Made by a program: the position numbers and the translations under genes. 64,000 bases of DNA from assembly GCF_900177515.1 (NCBI RefSeq), contig NZ_FXAK01000007.1, positions 473,501 through 537,500 on the forward strand. The letters are read 5' to 3'. The stretch comes from Azospirillum oryzae (GTDB lineage: Bacteria > Pseudomonadota > Alphaproteobacteria > Azospirillales > Azospirillaceae). Below the pieces are notes generated by a model. The model was not told where the DNA came from, made no database searches, and saw nothing but the letters and a program-made list of their open reading frames with translations. Of the stretch, positions 17,164-26,902 are shown in pieces. The stretch's first letter is position 1. Each line of letters opens with the position of its first letter.

Positions 17164-18332
17164 CCCACGCACTCCTGCGCCGTCCGGTCGAGGATCGCGA
17201 CGGCTTCATTCACTTCCGAATCGCCGATGTTCAGGGGCGGCAGCAGCCGCACCACATTGTCGCCGGCCGGAACCGACAGCAGGCCGTTGGCGCGCAGCTT
17301 CGCCACCACCTCGCCGACCGGCTGGCCCAGCTTCAGGCCCAGCATCAGGCCCTGGCCGCGCAGTTCCAGGAACAGCGACGGATGCTTGGCGACCAACTCT
17401 TCCAGGCGGCCGCGCAGAGAGGCCGAGGTCTGCTGGACGTTGTCCAGGAATCCCGGCGCCAGCACGACGTCCAGCACGGCGTTGCCGACGGCGGTGGCCA
17501 GCGGGTTGCCGCCATAGGTCGAGCCATGGGTGCCGGCGGTCATGCCCGAGGCCGCACGCTCCGTCGCAAGGCAGGCGCCGAGCGGGAAGCCGCCGCCGAT
17601 GCCCTTGGCGACGCACATGACGTCCGGCGTGATGCCGGCCCATTCATGGGCGAACAGCTTGCCGGTGCGGCCCATGCCGCACTGGATCTCGTCCAGGAAC
17701 AGCAGCAGGCCATGCTCGTCGCACAGCGCGCGCAGGCCGCGCAGGAACTCCACCGAGCCGGCGCGGATGCCGCCCTCGCCCTGGATCGGCTCGACACAGA
17801 TGCCGCCGGTCGCGGGCGTGATAGCGGCGCGCACGGCGTCGAGGTCGCCGAACGGCACCTGATCGAAGCCGTCCAGCAGCGGGTCGAAACCGTGCACCAG
17901 CTTCTCCTGCTTGGCGGCCGAGATGGCGCCCAGCGTGCGGCCGTGGAAGGCCTGCTCGAAGGTGATGATGCGGTTCTTCTGCGGGTTGCCGGAATCATAG
18001 TGGTACTTGCGGACGGCCTTGGCGCCGCATTCCCACGCTTCCGCACCCGAATTCGTGAAGAACACGGTGTCGGCGAAGGTCGCCTCGGTCAGGCGCTTGC
18101 CAAGGCTTTCCTGCCCGGCGACCCGGAACAGGTTGGAGGTGTGCCACAGCTTCTTCGCCTGTTCGGTCAGCTTTTCGACCAGATAGGGATGCGCGTGACC
18201 CAGCGCGTTCACCGCGACGCCGGCGGCGAAGTCGAGGAATCGTCGCCCGTCGGTCGCGTAGAGATACGGACCTTCACCGCGCTCGAACACGATGTCGGCG
18301 CGGGCGTATGTGGGCATAACGACGGGGATCAC
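17160..18332 (-). CDS. argD: Acetylornithine aminotransferase
   Basis: ArgD is a PLP-dependent class III aminotransferase that turns N-acetylglutamate semialdehyde into N-acetylornithine and may also serve in lysine synthesis. The 390-residue frame has [33 protein letters not shown] and the PLP lysine in [13 protein letters not shown]. The start is probably GTG 18332 ([16 protein letters not shown]), which has GGAGT 8 nt upstream; the ATG five codons later has no ribosome site. The upstream gap contains GGCGGCCATGCCTGACCGCC, a small inverted repeat that might be an operator. Confidence 0.96.
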   Translation of the reverse strand: MIPVVMPTYARADIVFERGEGPYLYATDGRRFLDFAAGVAVNALGHAHPYLVEKLTEQAKKLWHTSNLFRVAGQESLGKRLTEATFADTVFFTNSGAEAWECGAKAVRKYHYDSGNPQKNRIITFEQAFHGRTLGAISAAKQEKLVHGFDPLLDGFDQVPFGDLDAVRAAITPATGGICVEPIQGEGGIRAGSVEFLRGLRALCDEHGLLLFLDEIQCGMGRTGKLFAHEWAGITPDVMCVAKGIGGGFPLGACLATERAASGMTAGTHGSTYGGNPLATAVGNAVLDVVLAPGFLDNVQQTSASLRGRLEELVAKHPSLFLELRGQGLMLGLKLGQPVGEVVAKLRANGLLSVPAGDNVVRLLPPLNIGDSEVNEAVAILDRTAQECVG

Positions 18333-18432
18333 GGCGTTGGACTCCAAAAATGGAAAATCCGGCGGCCATGCCTGACCGCCGGGAACGGCAAATATCCGGA
18401 GATTGATGGGTTCTGTCAACGGATAGGGGTGG

Positions 18433-18453
18433 AAAAGCGCGGCGATTGCCGCG
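18433..18453 (-). terminator. Intrinsic terminator of the ABC-2 permease gene
   Basis: Read on the minus strand, CGCGGC-AATC-GCCGCG forms a 6-bp stem with a 4-nt loop followed by CTTTT. It starts 4 nt after the permease stop codon and lies about 100 bp upstream of argD, so it separates the two transcripts. Confidence 0.75.
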
Positions 18454-18456
18454 TCT

Positions 18457-19260
18457 TTACGCCTTGAGCTTGTAGCCGGTCTTGAACATGCGCCATGCGA
18501 GCCACCACAGGCCGGCATTCACCCCCAGCATCACCGCGACGCCCAGCCAGCGCGCCCCGTCGGACACCCCGATGAAGCCGTAGCGGAAGCCGTCGATCAT
18601 GTAGAAGAAGGGGTCGAAATGGGCGACCCACCAGAAGACCGGCGGCAGGGTGTCGACCGAATAGAAGGTGCCGGACAGGAAGGACAGCGGCGTCACCACG
18701 AAGTTGGTGACCGCGGCGATGTTGTCGAACTTCTCCGACCAGACGCCGCCGACCAGACCCAGCAGCGACAGCAGCATCGACGCCATCACCGCGTGGAACA
18801 GCACGAAGCCCGGATGCGGCATGTGCATCGGGATCACCGCCCAGATGGCGAGCCCCGTCACCAAGCCGACCACGACGCCGCGGGTGATTCCGCCGAAGAC
18901 GAAGCCGCTGACCAGCTCCATCGGCGACAGCGGCGGCATCAGGATGTCGACGATGTTGCCCTGGACCTTGGCGATGACGACGGAGGAGGAGGTGTTGGCG
19001 AAGGCGTTCTGCACCATCGCCATCATGATCAGGCCGGGCGCCAGGAATTGCAGATAGGGCGTCTCCCCCACCATCCGCACCGCCGACCCGAGCGACAGGG
19101 CGAACACCGCGTAATAGAGCAGGGTCGTCACCACCGGCGCCCAGACGGTCTGCTGGTGGACCTTGACGAAGCGCCGTACCTCGCGTGCGTAGAGCGTCCA
19201 CAGGCCGATCCAGTTGACGGAACCGACATTGCGCGGCATGGGAGGAAGGGGAAGGGTCAT
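18457..19260 (-). CDS. ABC-2 type transporter permease
   Basis: The 267-residue integral membrane protein belongs to the ABC-2 permease family, the type used for drug, polysaccharide or lipid export. It has six hydrophobic helices, with [28 protein letters not shown] residues at the N-terminus, the conserved [16 protein letters not shown] loop near 190 and [15 protein letters not shown] near 215. No ATPase gene is adjacent, so its partner must be encoded elsewhere. The start at ATG 19260 lacks a strong ribosome site; an in-frame upstream start cannot be excluded. recX is divergent from it. Confidence 0.9.
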   Translation of the reverse strand: MTLPLPPMPRNVGSVNWIGLWTLYAREVRRFVKVHQQTVWAPVVTTLLYYAVFALSLGSAVRMVGETPYLQFLAPGLIMMAMVQNAFANTSSSVVIAKVQGNIVDILMPPLSPMELVSGFVFGGITRGVVVGLVTGLAIWAVIPMHMPHPGFVLFHAVMASMLLSLLGLVGGVWSEKFDNIAAVTNFVVTPLSFLSGTFYSVDTLPPVFWWVAHFDPFFYMIDGFRYGFIGVSDGARWLGVAVMLGVNAGLWWLAWRMFKTGYKLKA

Positions 19261-19382
19261 CGCGTCGAGATCTGCCTGTTGGGCCGCCTGCTGGGCAGCC
19301 TGTTGGGAACCGGCCGGTACAAGGCCACGGACTGTACGTGCGGCCTGTCCATCCGGCAACCGCCGCCGCCGAAGGGACTGCC

Positions 19383-19961
19383 ATGAACACCGACGACAAG
19401 CGTTCCGCTTCTGCGGCGCGAAAGCCGCCGAAGCGGGTCACGCCGCAGTATCTGGAGAATGCGGCACTGCATTACCTGGAGCGCTTCGCCAGTTCGACCG
19501 CCAACCTGCGCCGTGTGCTGATGCGCAAGGTCGACCTGTCGGCCAAGGCCCACGGCACCGACCGCGAGGAGGGCGCCCGCTGGATCGACGAGCTGCTGGC
19601 CCGCTATGTCCGCAGCGGCCTGCTGAACGACGAGACCTATGCCCGCATGCGGACGGAGAGCCTGCACCGCCGCGGCGCCTCCACCCGGCTGATCGCCCAG
19701 AAGCTGGCCGGCAAGGGCATCGGCCGCGACGACGCCGACAAGGCGCTGGACAGCCTGCGCGAGGATGTCGGGCCCGATCTGGACCTGACTGCGGCGCTGG
19801 CGCTGGCGAAGCGGCGGCGGTTGGGGCCGTACCGGCGGCCGGAACAGCGCGAGGCGCACCGCGACAAGGACATGGCGGCGCTGGGGCGGGCAGGGTTCGG
19901 ATACGAGATCGCCCGGCGGGTGGTGGATGCGGAGGACCCGGACGAGGTGCTGGGGGAGTGA
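19383..19961 (+). CDS. recX: RecX-family regulatory protein
   Basis: RecX proteins bind RecA filaments and limit recombinase activity. This 192-residue protein has the three-helix RecX repeats: YLENAALHYLERFASSTANLRRVL, then WIDELLARYVRSGLLNDETYARMR, then RRGASTRLIAQKLAGKGI. The N-terminal 15 residues are basic and disordered, as in other alphaproteobacterial members. It does not lie next to recA here. ATG 19383 is the first start consistent with the family. Confidence 0.88.
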   Translation: MNTDDKRSASAARKPPKRVTPQYLENAALHYLERFASSTANLRRVLMRKVDLSAKAHGTDREEGARWIDELLARYVRSGLLNDETYARMRTESLHRRGASTRLIAQKLAGKGIGRDDADKALDSLREDVGPDLDLTAALALAKRRRLGPYRRPEQREAHRDKDMAALGRAGFGYEIARRVVDAEDPDEVLGE

Positions 19962-20003
19962 GAAGAGGTTCTATTGGCCTCAGTTAGACCCCCAGAAACG
20001 ACG

Positions 20004-20034
20004 AAACGCGCGGCACCCTTTCGGATGTCGCGCG
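20004..20034 (-). terminator. Probable rpmB terminator
   Basis: On the minus strand a 12-position stem (CGCGCG at its base) closes on a GAAA tetraloop and is followed by TTT. It lies about 115 nt after the rpmB stop and about 45 nt past the convergent recX stop, so it may serve both directions. The short U-run keeps the call tentative. Confidence 0.5.
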
Positions 20035-20147
20035 CCGCTCTCTTACCGGGAGTCGGAATCGTCCTGTACGCGTCCTAATTCTTGTCGGCGGAGCGGCAAG
20101 CGCCCCGCCTCAGCACACCAAACGCGCCCCAGATGCCGGGGAAGCGA

Positions 20148-20447
20148 TCAGGCCGCGGCCTGCTGCTTCTCCTGGGCCTTGGCGATCCGGCGCTTGATGC
20201 GACGGGCGTCGAGGCTCAGGACGGCGTCCTTCGCATCGAGCAGGAAGGCGTCGAGGCCGCCCTTGTGCTCGATCGAGCGGATCGCGTTCACCGAGAGGCG
20301 CAGACGCACCAGCTGCCCCAGGCTGTCGCTGAGCAGCGACGTTTCCTGGAGGTTCGGCTGGAAGCGGCGGCGATTCTTGTTGTTGGCGTGGCTGACGTTG
20401 TTGCCAAACTGCGTGCCCTTGCCGGTCACGGAGCACCGACGTGCCAT
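20148..20447 (-). CDS. rpmB: 50S ribosomal protein L28
   Basis: L28 is a large-subunit ribosomal protein. The 99-residue sequence starts [27 protein letters not shown], the standard L28 N-terminus, and continues with [12 protein letters not shown] and [23 protein letters not shown]. The length suits the longer alphaproteobacterial form. The ATG has AAGGA about 8 nt upstream. It is transcribed alone from a clear promoter. Confidence 0.97.
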   Translation of the reverse strand: MARRCSVTGKGTQFGNNVSHANNKNRRRFQPNLQETSLLSDSLGQLVRLRLSVNAIRSIEHKGGLDAFLLDAKDAVLSLDARRIKRRIAKAQEKQQAAA

Positions 20448-20514
20448 CGGACTGATCCTTTATTTTAGCAAATGAAACCCGGTAACGGACGGCCTGCCGC
20501 CCGAAGGAGGCCGC

Positions 20515-20544
20515 TATATAGTCGAACAAAAGCGCCGTCGTCAA
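20515..20544 (-). promoter_or_regulatory. rpmB promoter
   Basis: On the minus strand, a -35 element TTGACG (20544-20539) is separated by 18 bp from a -10 element TATATA (20520-20515), about 70 bp upstream of the rpmB start. The close sigma70 match and the AT-rich -10 in a GC-rich background support it. Confidence 0.6.
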
Positions 20545-20677
20545 GCCTGTCTTCAAGCCGGGATCCGCGATGAAACCATCAAAAGCCGAGTCGTCGCGGA
20601 ACGGTGGAGAGTCGAAGCGCGGCGGCCTCTTCGATCTGGCGAAGAGACGCGCCGCGCCAATCTTGCCGTGATCGGTG

Positions 20678-21367
20678 TCAGTTCACGGTGGGGGAGGTCT
20701 TCGACGCCGGCTTGGCGGCAACCGGCTTGGCGGCGCGGCGCGGCGCCGGCTTGGCCGCGGCCTTCACCTCGGCGGCGACGGCGGCGGCCGGAGCGGCCTG
20801 CTCGGCCTTCACCGTTTCGACCAGTTCCTTCACCGGAACCTCGGCCGGCTTGGCGGCGGCGGTGGCGGCGACCGGAGCGGTTTCGGCAGCCTGGGCCGGA
20901 ACCGGGGCGGGGGCTTCGGTCTTTGCCTCAACCTTGGGCGCCTCAACCTTGGGCGCCTCGACCTTCGGGGCGGCGACCGCCACCGGCTTCGGCGCCTCGA
21001 CCTTCGGCGCCGGCGCAGCCACGGGGGCGGCAACCGGAGCGGCATCGGCGGCCGGAGCCGGCAGGGTGGTGATCTCGGCGGCGATCTTGCTGGAGACGTC
21101 CAGGAAGCCCTGCACGCTCTCGGTCACGCGGGCCTGGGTGGTGGACAGCCAATCGCGCTGCAGCGCCGCCAGATCGGCGGGGGTGCGGGCCTTGCCCAGC
21201 CCGGCGGCCAGGCGGCTGGCGTCGTTCACCGACGCGGTCACGCCGTCGAACCAGCGGCGGTAGCCGTCCTGGACCAGGGTGGCGACGCGGGCGGACTTGG
21301 CCGCGGTGGTCTGGGCGTTGGTCTTGAACAGGGTCAGGACGTTGGCGGGGGTCGGCTGAGCGGTCAT
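20678..21367 (-). CDS. Phasin family protein with long Ala/Pro/Lys-rich tail
   Basis: Phasins coat polyhydroxyalkanoate granules. Residues 1-110 form the phasin domain: an amphipathic helical region with LTLFKTNAQTTAAKSARVATLV and QRDWLSTTQARVTESVQGFL. The remaining 120 residues are low-complexity Ala/Pro/Lys/Val with a near-perfect repeat of KVEAP and a histone-like basic end (KPAPRRAAKPVAAKPASK), which could contact DNA or granules. At 229 residues it is longer than the usual 110-150 because of this tail. ATG 21367 is preceded by GGGAGACAACGCC. The upstream region carries TGC-N3-GCA sites fitting PhaR control. Confidence 0.88.
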   Translation of the reverse strand: MTAQPTPANVLTLFKTNAQTTAAKSARVATLVQDGYRRWFDGVTASVNDASRLAAGLGKARTPADLAALQRDWLSTTQARVTESVQGFLDVSSKIAAEITTLPAPAADAAPVAAPVAAPAPKVEAPKPVAVAAPKVEAPKVEAPKVEAKTEAPAPVPAQAAETAPVAATAAAKPAEVPVKELVETVKAEQAAPAAAVAAEVKAAAKPAPRRAAKPVAAKPASKTSPTVN

Positions 21368-21519
21368 GGCGTTGTCTCCCGTAGGTGATGGCACGTTGGC
21401 GGAAACGGAAAGGCCGCTCCGGCGTAACCCCAGGAGACCGCGGGCACCCCGGCCCAAGCGATGCGCAGCGAATCGACAAAGGCCGAATCGACACACGTCG
21501 CCCCTTTCCCGCCCGGCGC

Positions 21520-21566
21520 AGAATAGCCCTACGGTTGGTGCGGTGCAACGGATTTGTTGCGGTGCA
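21520..21566 (-). promoter_or_regulatory. Phasin promoter with two probable PhaR sites
   Basis: On the minus strand, TTGCAC (21548-21543) and TATTCT (21525-21520) are 17 bp apart, a good sigma70 promoter about 150 bp before the phasin start. Two identical TGCGGTGCA sites (21539-21547 and 21558-21566, as read on the plus strand) have 19-bp spacing. They match the TGC-N3/4-GCA pattern reported for the PHA repressor PhaR, and one overlaps the -35 element. Confidence 0.55.
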
Positions 21567-21582
21567 GCATAAGCTGAACGGA

Positions 21583-22608
21583 TTATGCGCCGCTGGACCC
21601 CGATGGGGCTGGTTTGCCGAGGAAGCGTCCCAGAAGGGTATGGGCGGCGGCGGCCGGGATGGTGGTGCCGGCGGTCACCTCCGCCTCGAGTCGCGCCAGA
21701 TCGGCGCGCACGGCGGGGTGGGCGCGGAAACGGTCGATCAGCGTTTCGCGGATCTCGCTCCACAGCCAGGCACGGGCCTGCTCCGCCCGGCGGGTGGCGC
21801 GGGCGCCGTTGGCCTCGGTCAGCGCCTTGTGCTCGCCGATGGTCTGCCACACCGTGTCGATGCCCGTCTTCCGGAAGGCGGAGCAGCTGAGCACCGGCAC
21901 GCGCCAGTCGCCGTGACGCAGCAGGGCCAGCGCGTGGCGGTAATCGGCGACGGTGTGGCGGGCGGTGGCGGCGAGGTCGCCGTCGGCCTTGTTGACGACG
22001 ACGAGGTCGGCCAGCTCGACGATGCCCTTCTTGATGCCCTGCAGCTCGTCGCCGCCGGCAGGCAGCAGCAGCAGCATGAACAGGTCGACCATGTCGGCGA
22101 CCGCGGTTTCCGACTGGCCGACGCCGACCGTCTCCACCACGATCACGTCGAAGCCGGCGGCCTCGCAGATCAGCATCGCCTCGCGCGTACGGCGCGCCAC
22201 GCCGCCCAGCGTCGCACCCGCCGGGGAGGGGCGGATGAAGGCGTTGGGGTCGCGCGACAGATCGACCATCCGGGTCTTGTCGCCCAGGATCGAGCCGCCG
22301 GTGCGCTGCGACGACGGATCGACCGCCAGCACCGCGACCTTGTGCCCCAGCCCGATGACATGCAGCCCGAACGCCTCGATGAAGGTCGATTTCCCCACCC
22401 CCGGCACGCCGGAGATGCCGAGTCGCACCGAATTACCGGTGTGGGGCAGCAGCGCCGCCAGGAGCGCCTCGGCGGTGGCGCGATGGTCGGCGCGCGTCGA
22501 TTCGATCAGCGTGATCGCGCGGGCCAGCGCCCGCCGGTCCCCCGACCGGACGGCCCCCGCGAGTTGGGTCGCGAGGTGGGCGGCGTCTTGCGGGGCAGTG
22601 TCGGTCAT
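21583..22608 (-). CDS. meaB: Methylmalonyl-CoA mutase-associated GTPase MeaB
   Basis: MeaB is a G3E-type GTPase that loads and protects the adenosylcobalamin cofactor of methylmalonyl-CoA mutase. The 341-residue protein has Walker [10 protein letters not shown] (67-75), [20 protein letters not shown] (about 101-120), [11 protein letters not shown] and the guanine-specificity motif NKAD. The mutase genes are not in this window. The length and C-terminal dimerisation arm are normal. It is separated from the yej operon by a gap containing an inverted repeat. Confidence 0.95.
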   Translation of the reverse strand: MTDTAPQDAAHLATQLAGAVRSGDRRALARAITLIESTRADHRATAEALLAALLPHTGNSVRLGISGVPGVGKSTFIEAFGLHVIGLGHKVAVLAVDPSSQRTGGSILGDKTRMVDLSRDPNAFIRPSPAGATLGGVARRTREAMLICEAAGFDVIVVETVGVGQSETAVADMVDLFMLLLLPAGGDELQGIKKGIVELADLVVVNKADGDLAATARHTVADYRHALALLRHGDWRVPVLSCSAFRKTGIDTVWQTIGEHKALTEANGARATRRAEQARAWLWSEIRETLIDRFRAHPAVRADLARLEAEVTAGTTIPAAAAHTLLGRFLGKPAPSGSSGA

Positions 22609-22966
22609 GGCGTCGGCGTCGGCTGCTGCGAGGGGAGGGCTACCCTAACCGTGGAGCGGCCTGGGATAAAGCCTTTGGCGGGGTGGCGGCTTGTCCCACG
22701 GCGGGAGGGTGCGGGTTTGGGGAACAAGATTGACACGGATGTCACGGATGTAAGCACGGATGACACGGATGCCGTTTGAAATGGTGTTCGCCGGCTTGGG
22801 CAAGCATCGTCATGGCCACTTGACTATCGAGCTTGGTCAGTCGCCCACTTCGGCATTGGGCATCCTGTTTCGCAAGCTCAAGAACATCCGTGACATCCGT
22901 GTCTTCATTCGTGACCTCCGTGTCAATCTTATCTGCACCTTCTGCACCCTCAGGATCACGCCCGCT
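22609..22966. other. Intergenic region between yejF and meaB
   Basis: This 358-bp stretch has no convincing gene. It holds the CACGGATG inverted-repeat element (22726-22930), whose centre of 113 bp has no coding character, and a short direct repeat TCTGCACC near 22932-22948. It should contain the meaB promoter and the end of the yej operon transcript. Confidence 0.6.
22726..22930. repeat. 46-bp inverted repeats built from CACGGATG units
   Basis: The left arm (22726-22771) begins AAGATTGACACGGATGTCAC. The right arm (22885-22930) is its inverted copy with about seven mismatches and no gaps, across a 113-bp spacer. Each arm is built from three to four copies of an 8-9 base unit, CACGGATG or close variants. 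The arrangement suggests a small mobile or palindromic intergenic element, or a long stem in RNA. No transposase is encoded. Confidence 0.8.
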
Positions 22967-24607
<1,641 letters not shown>

Positions 24608-24632
24608 GTCGGGCTCTTCACGGTCGTCATCG

Positions 24633-25718
24633 TCACTCCGCCGCCTCCTTGCGTGCGGCGGTCGCCGCGGCGGCCTCGCCCGGCATCGCCGTAGACATCT
24701 GGGCGATGGTCTTGCGCGGGTCGAAGGCGTCGCGCACCGCCTCGCCGATGAAGATCAGCAGGCTCAGCATGATCGCCAGCACGAAGAAGGCGGTCAGGCC
24801 CAGCCAGGGCGCCTGGAGGTTGGCCTTGCCCTGGGCCAGCAGCTCTCCCAGCGACGGCGAGCCGGGCGGCAGGCCGAATCCGAGGAAATCCAGCGCGGTC
24901 AGGGTGGTGATCGAGCCGTTCAGGATGAAGGGCATGAAGGTCAGCGTCGCCACCATGGCGTTGGGCAGCACATGGCGCACCATGATGGTGACGTCGCCGG
25001 CGCCCAGCGCCTTGGCGGCGCGCACGTAGTCGAGGTTGCGTGCCCGCAGGAACTCCGCCCGCACCACATGGACCAGCGCGGTCCAGGAGAACAGCAGCAG
25101 CAGGCCCAGCAGCCACCAGAAGGTCGGCGTCACCACGCTGGCCAGGATGATGAGGAGGAACAGGGTGGGCAACCCCTGCCAGATCTCGATGAAGCGCTGG
25201 AACAGCAGGTCGGTCAGTCCGCCGAAATACCCCTGCACCGCACCGGCCGCCACGCCGATGACCGACGAGAAGGCGGTCAGCACCAGACCGAACAGCACCG
25301 AGATGCGGAAGCCGTAGATCAGCCGCGCCACCACGTCGCGCCCCTGGTCGTCGGTGCCCAGCCAGTTGTCGGCGGACGGCGGGGCGGGGGCGGGGACCGG
25401 CAAATTGTAGTTGATGGTGCGGTAGCTGTAGGGGATCAGCGGCCAGACCATCCAGCCCTTGGAATTGATCAGGTCGCGGACATAGGGGTCGCGGTAATCG
25501 GTCTCCGTCTCGAACTCGCCGCCGAAGGTCGTCTCGGGGTAGGCGTTGAAGACGGGCCAGTAATAGTGATTCTCGTATTCGATCAGCAGCGGCTTGTCGT
25601 TGGCGATGAACTCCGCCCCCAGCGAGACGAAGAACAGCACCAGGAAGATCCAGAAGGACCAGAAGCCGCGGCGGTTCGCCTTGAAATTGGCCAGCCGGCG
25701 CCGGGTCAGCGGAGTCAT
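24633..25718 (-). CDS. yejE: Peptide ABC transporter permease YejE
   Basis: The 361-residue permease starts [20 protein letters not shown] with an N-terminal membrane helix. A periplasmic loop includes FNAYPETTFGGEFETETDYRDPYV, typical of YejE, and NWLGTDDQGRDVVARLIYG leads into the five-helix permease core. The cytoplasmic coupling motif is in the ARNLDYVRAAKALGAGD region. Its start overlaps the yejB stop by one base (TGATG), showing translational coupling. Confidence 0.94.
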   Translation of the reverse strand: MTPLTRRRLANFKANRRGFWSFWIFLVLFFVSLGAEFIANDKPLLIEYENHYYWPVFNAYPETTFGGEFETETDYRDPYVRDLINSKGWMVWPLIPYSYRTINYNLPVPAPAPPSADNWLGTDDQGRDVVARLIYGFRISVLFGLVLTAFSSVIGVAAGAVQGYFGGLTDLLFQRFIEIWQGLPTLFLLIILASVVTPTFWWLLGLLLLFSWTALVHVVRAEFLRARNLDYVRAAKALGAGDVTIMVRHVLPNAMVATLTFMPFILNGSITTLTALDFLGFGLPPGSPSLGELLAQGKANLQAPWLGLTAFFVLAIMLSLLIFIGEAVRDAFDPRKTIAQMSTAMPGEAAAATAARKEAAE

Positions 25719-26827
25719 CACACCCTCCGCGATTCGAAGTCGATGCGGGGATCGACCATCACATAGGTGATGTCGCCGACCAAGTTCATGATCAGCCCCA
25801 GCAGCGTGAAGAAGTAAAGCGTGCCGAACATCACCGGATAGTCGCGGTTGATCGCCGCCTCGAAGCCCAGGAGGCCCAATCCGTCGAGCGAGAAGATCAC
25901 CTCGATCAGCAGCGCGCCGGTGAACAGGATGCCGATGAAGGCGCCGGGGAAGCCGGCGATGACGATCAGCATGGCGTTGCGGAAGACATGGCCGTACAGC
26001 ACGCGGTTTTCCGTCAGGCCCTTGGCGCGGGCGGTGATGACGTACTGCTTGCCGATCTCCTCCATGAAGGAGTTCTTGGTCAGCATGGTCAACCCGGCGA
26101 AGCCGCCGATCACCATCGACAGCACCGGCAGCGCCATGTGCCAGAAATAGTCGAGCACCTGTTTGTACCAGGGCAGGTCGCCCCAATTGTCCGACACCAG
26201 CCCGCGCAAGGGGAACCAGTCGAGATAGCGCCCGCCGGCGAACAGCACGATCAGCAGCACGGCGAACAGGAAGCTGGGAATCGCATAGCCGACGATGACG
26301 ACGCCGGAGGTCCAGACGTCGAAGGGCTGGCCGTCGCGGACCGCCTTGGCGATGCCCAAGGGGATGGAGACCAGATAGACGATCAGCGTCGTCCAGATGC
26401 CGAGCGAGATCGACACCGGCATCTTCTCCAGCACCAGATCGACCACCCGCCGGTCGCGGAAGTAGCTGGTTCCGAAATCGAACACGATGTAGTTCGACAT
26501 CATGTGGATGAAGCGTTCGTGCAGCGGCTTGTCGAAGCCGAATTCCCTCTCCAGCTGCTTGATGAAGGCGGGATCCAGGCCCTGGGCGCCGCGGTACTTG
26601 CTGCCGCTGTCGCCGCCGGCTTGGTTCTGGCGCTGGGCGGTGTTGGCGTCGCCGCCGGCCGAACCGCCGATGCGCGAGGTCGCCTCCACCGCCGTGCCCT
26701 GGACACGGGCGATCATCTGCTCGATCGGGCCGCCGGGGGCGATCTGCACGATCAGGAAATTGATCACCATGATCCCGAACAGGGTGGGGATGATCAGCAA
26801 CAGGCGGCGGATGATGTAAGCCAGCAT
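25718..26827 (-). CDS. yejB: Peptide ABC transporter permease YejB
   Basis: The 369-residue permease starts [20 protein letters not shown], the usual N-terminus of DppB/OppB-type proteins. It has the YejB-type insertion between helices 1 and 2 ([23 protein letters not shown]) and the core motif [18 protein letters not shown]. Another feature is the stretch [20 protein letters not shown], a Gly/Ala/Gln-rich insert near residue 50 that looks poorly conserved. It pairs with YejE to form the membrane channel. Confidence 0.94.
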   Translation of the reverse strand: MLAYIIRRLLLIIPTLFGIMVINFLIVQIAPGGPIEQMIARVQGTAVEATSRIGGSAGGDANTAQRQNQAGGDSGSKYRGAQGLDPAFIKQLEREFGFDKPLHERFIHMMSNYIVFDFGTSYFRDRRVVDLVLEKMPVSISLGIWTTLIVYLVSIPLGIAKAVRDGQPFDVWTSGVVIVGYAIPSFLFAVLLIVLFAGGRYLDWFPLRGLVSDNWGDLPWYKQVLDYFWHMALPVLSMVIGGFAGLTMLTKNSFMEEIGKQYVITARAKGLTENRVLYGHVFRNAMLIVIAGFPGAFIGILFTGALLIEVIFSLDGLGLLGFEAAINRDYPVMFGTLYFFTLLGLIMNLVGDITYVMVDPRIDFESRRV

Positions 26828-26902
26828 CGCGGGTGTCCCGACCCTCCCCAATCCTCAAAGGAAACGACAGCTTAGACCAGACCGTTCTACGTGTCAGACC
26901 GT

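Noticed and set aside
19927..20475. Open frame of 182 codons (plus) over the rpmB region
   Set aside because: It is antisense to rpmB and includes the recX/rpmB terminator; composition is unlike local genes.
22726..22930. CACGGATG units considered as a CRISPR array
   Set aside because: Units are only 8-9 bases without unique spacers of constant length, and they form two inverted arms; no cas genes are near.
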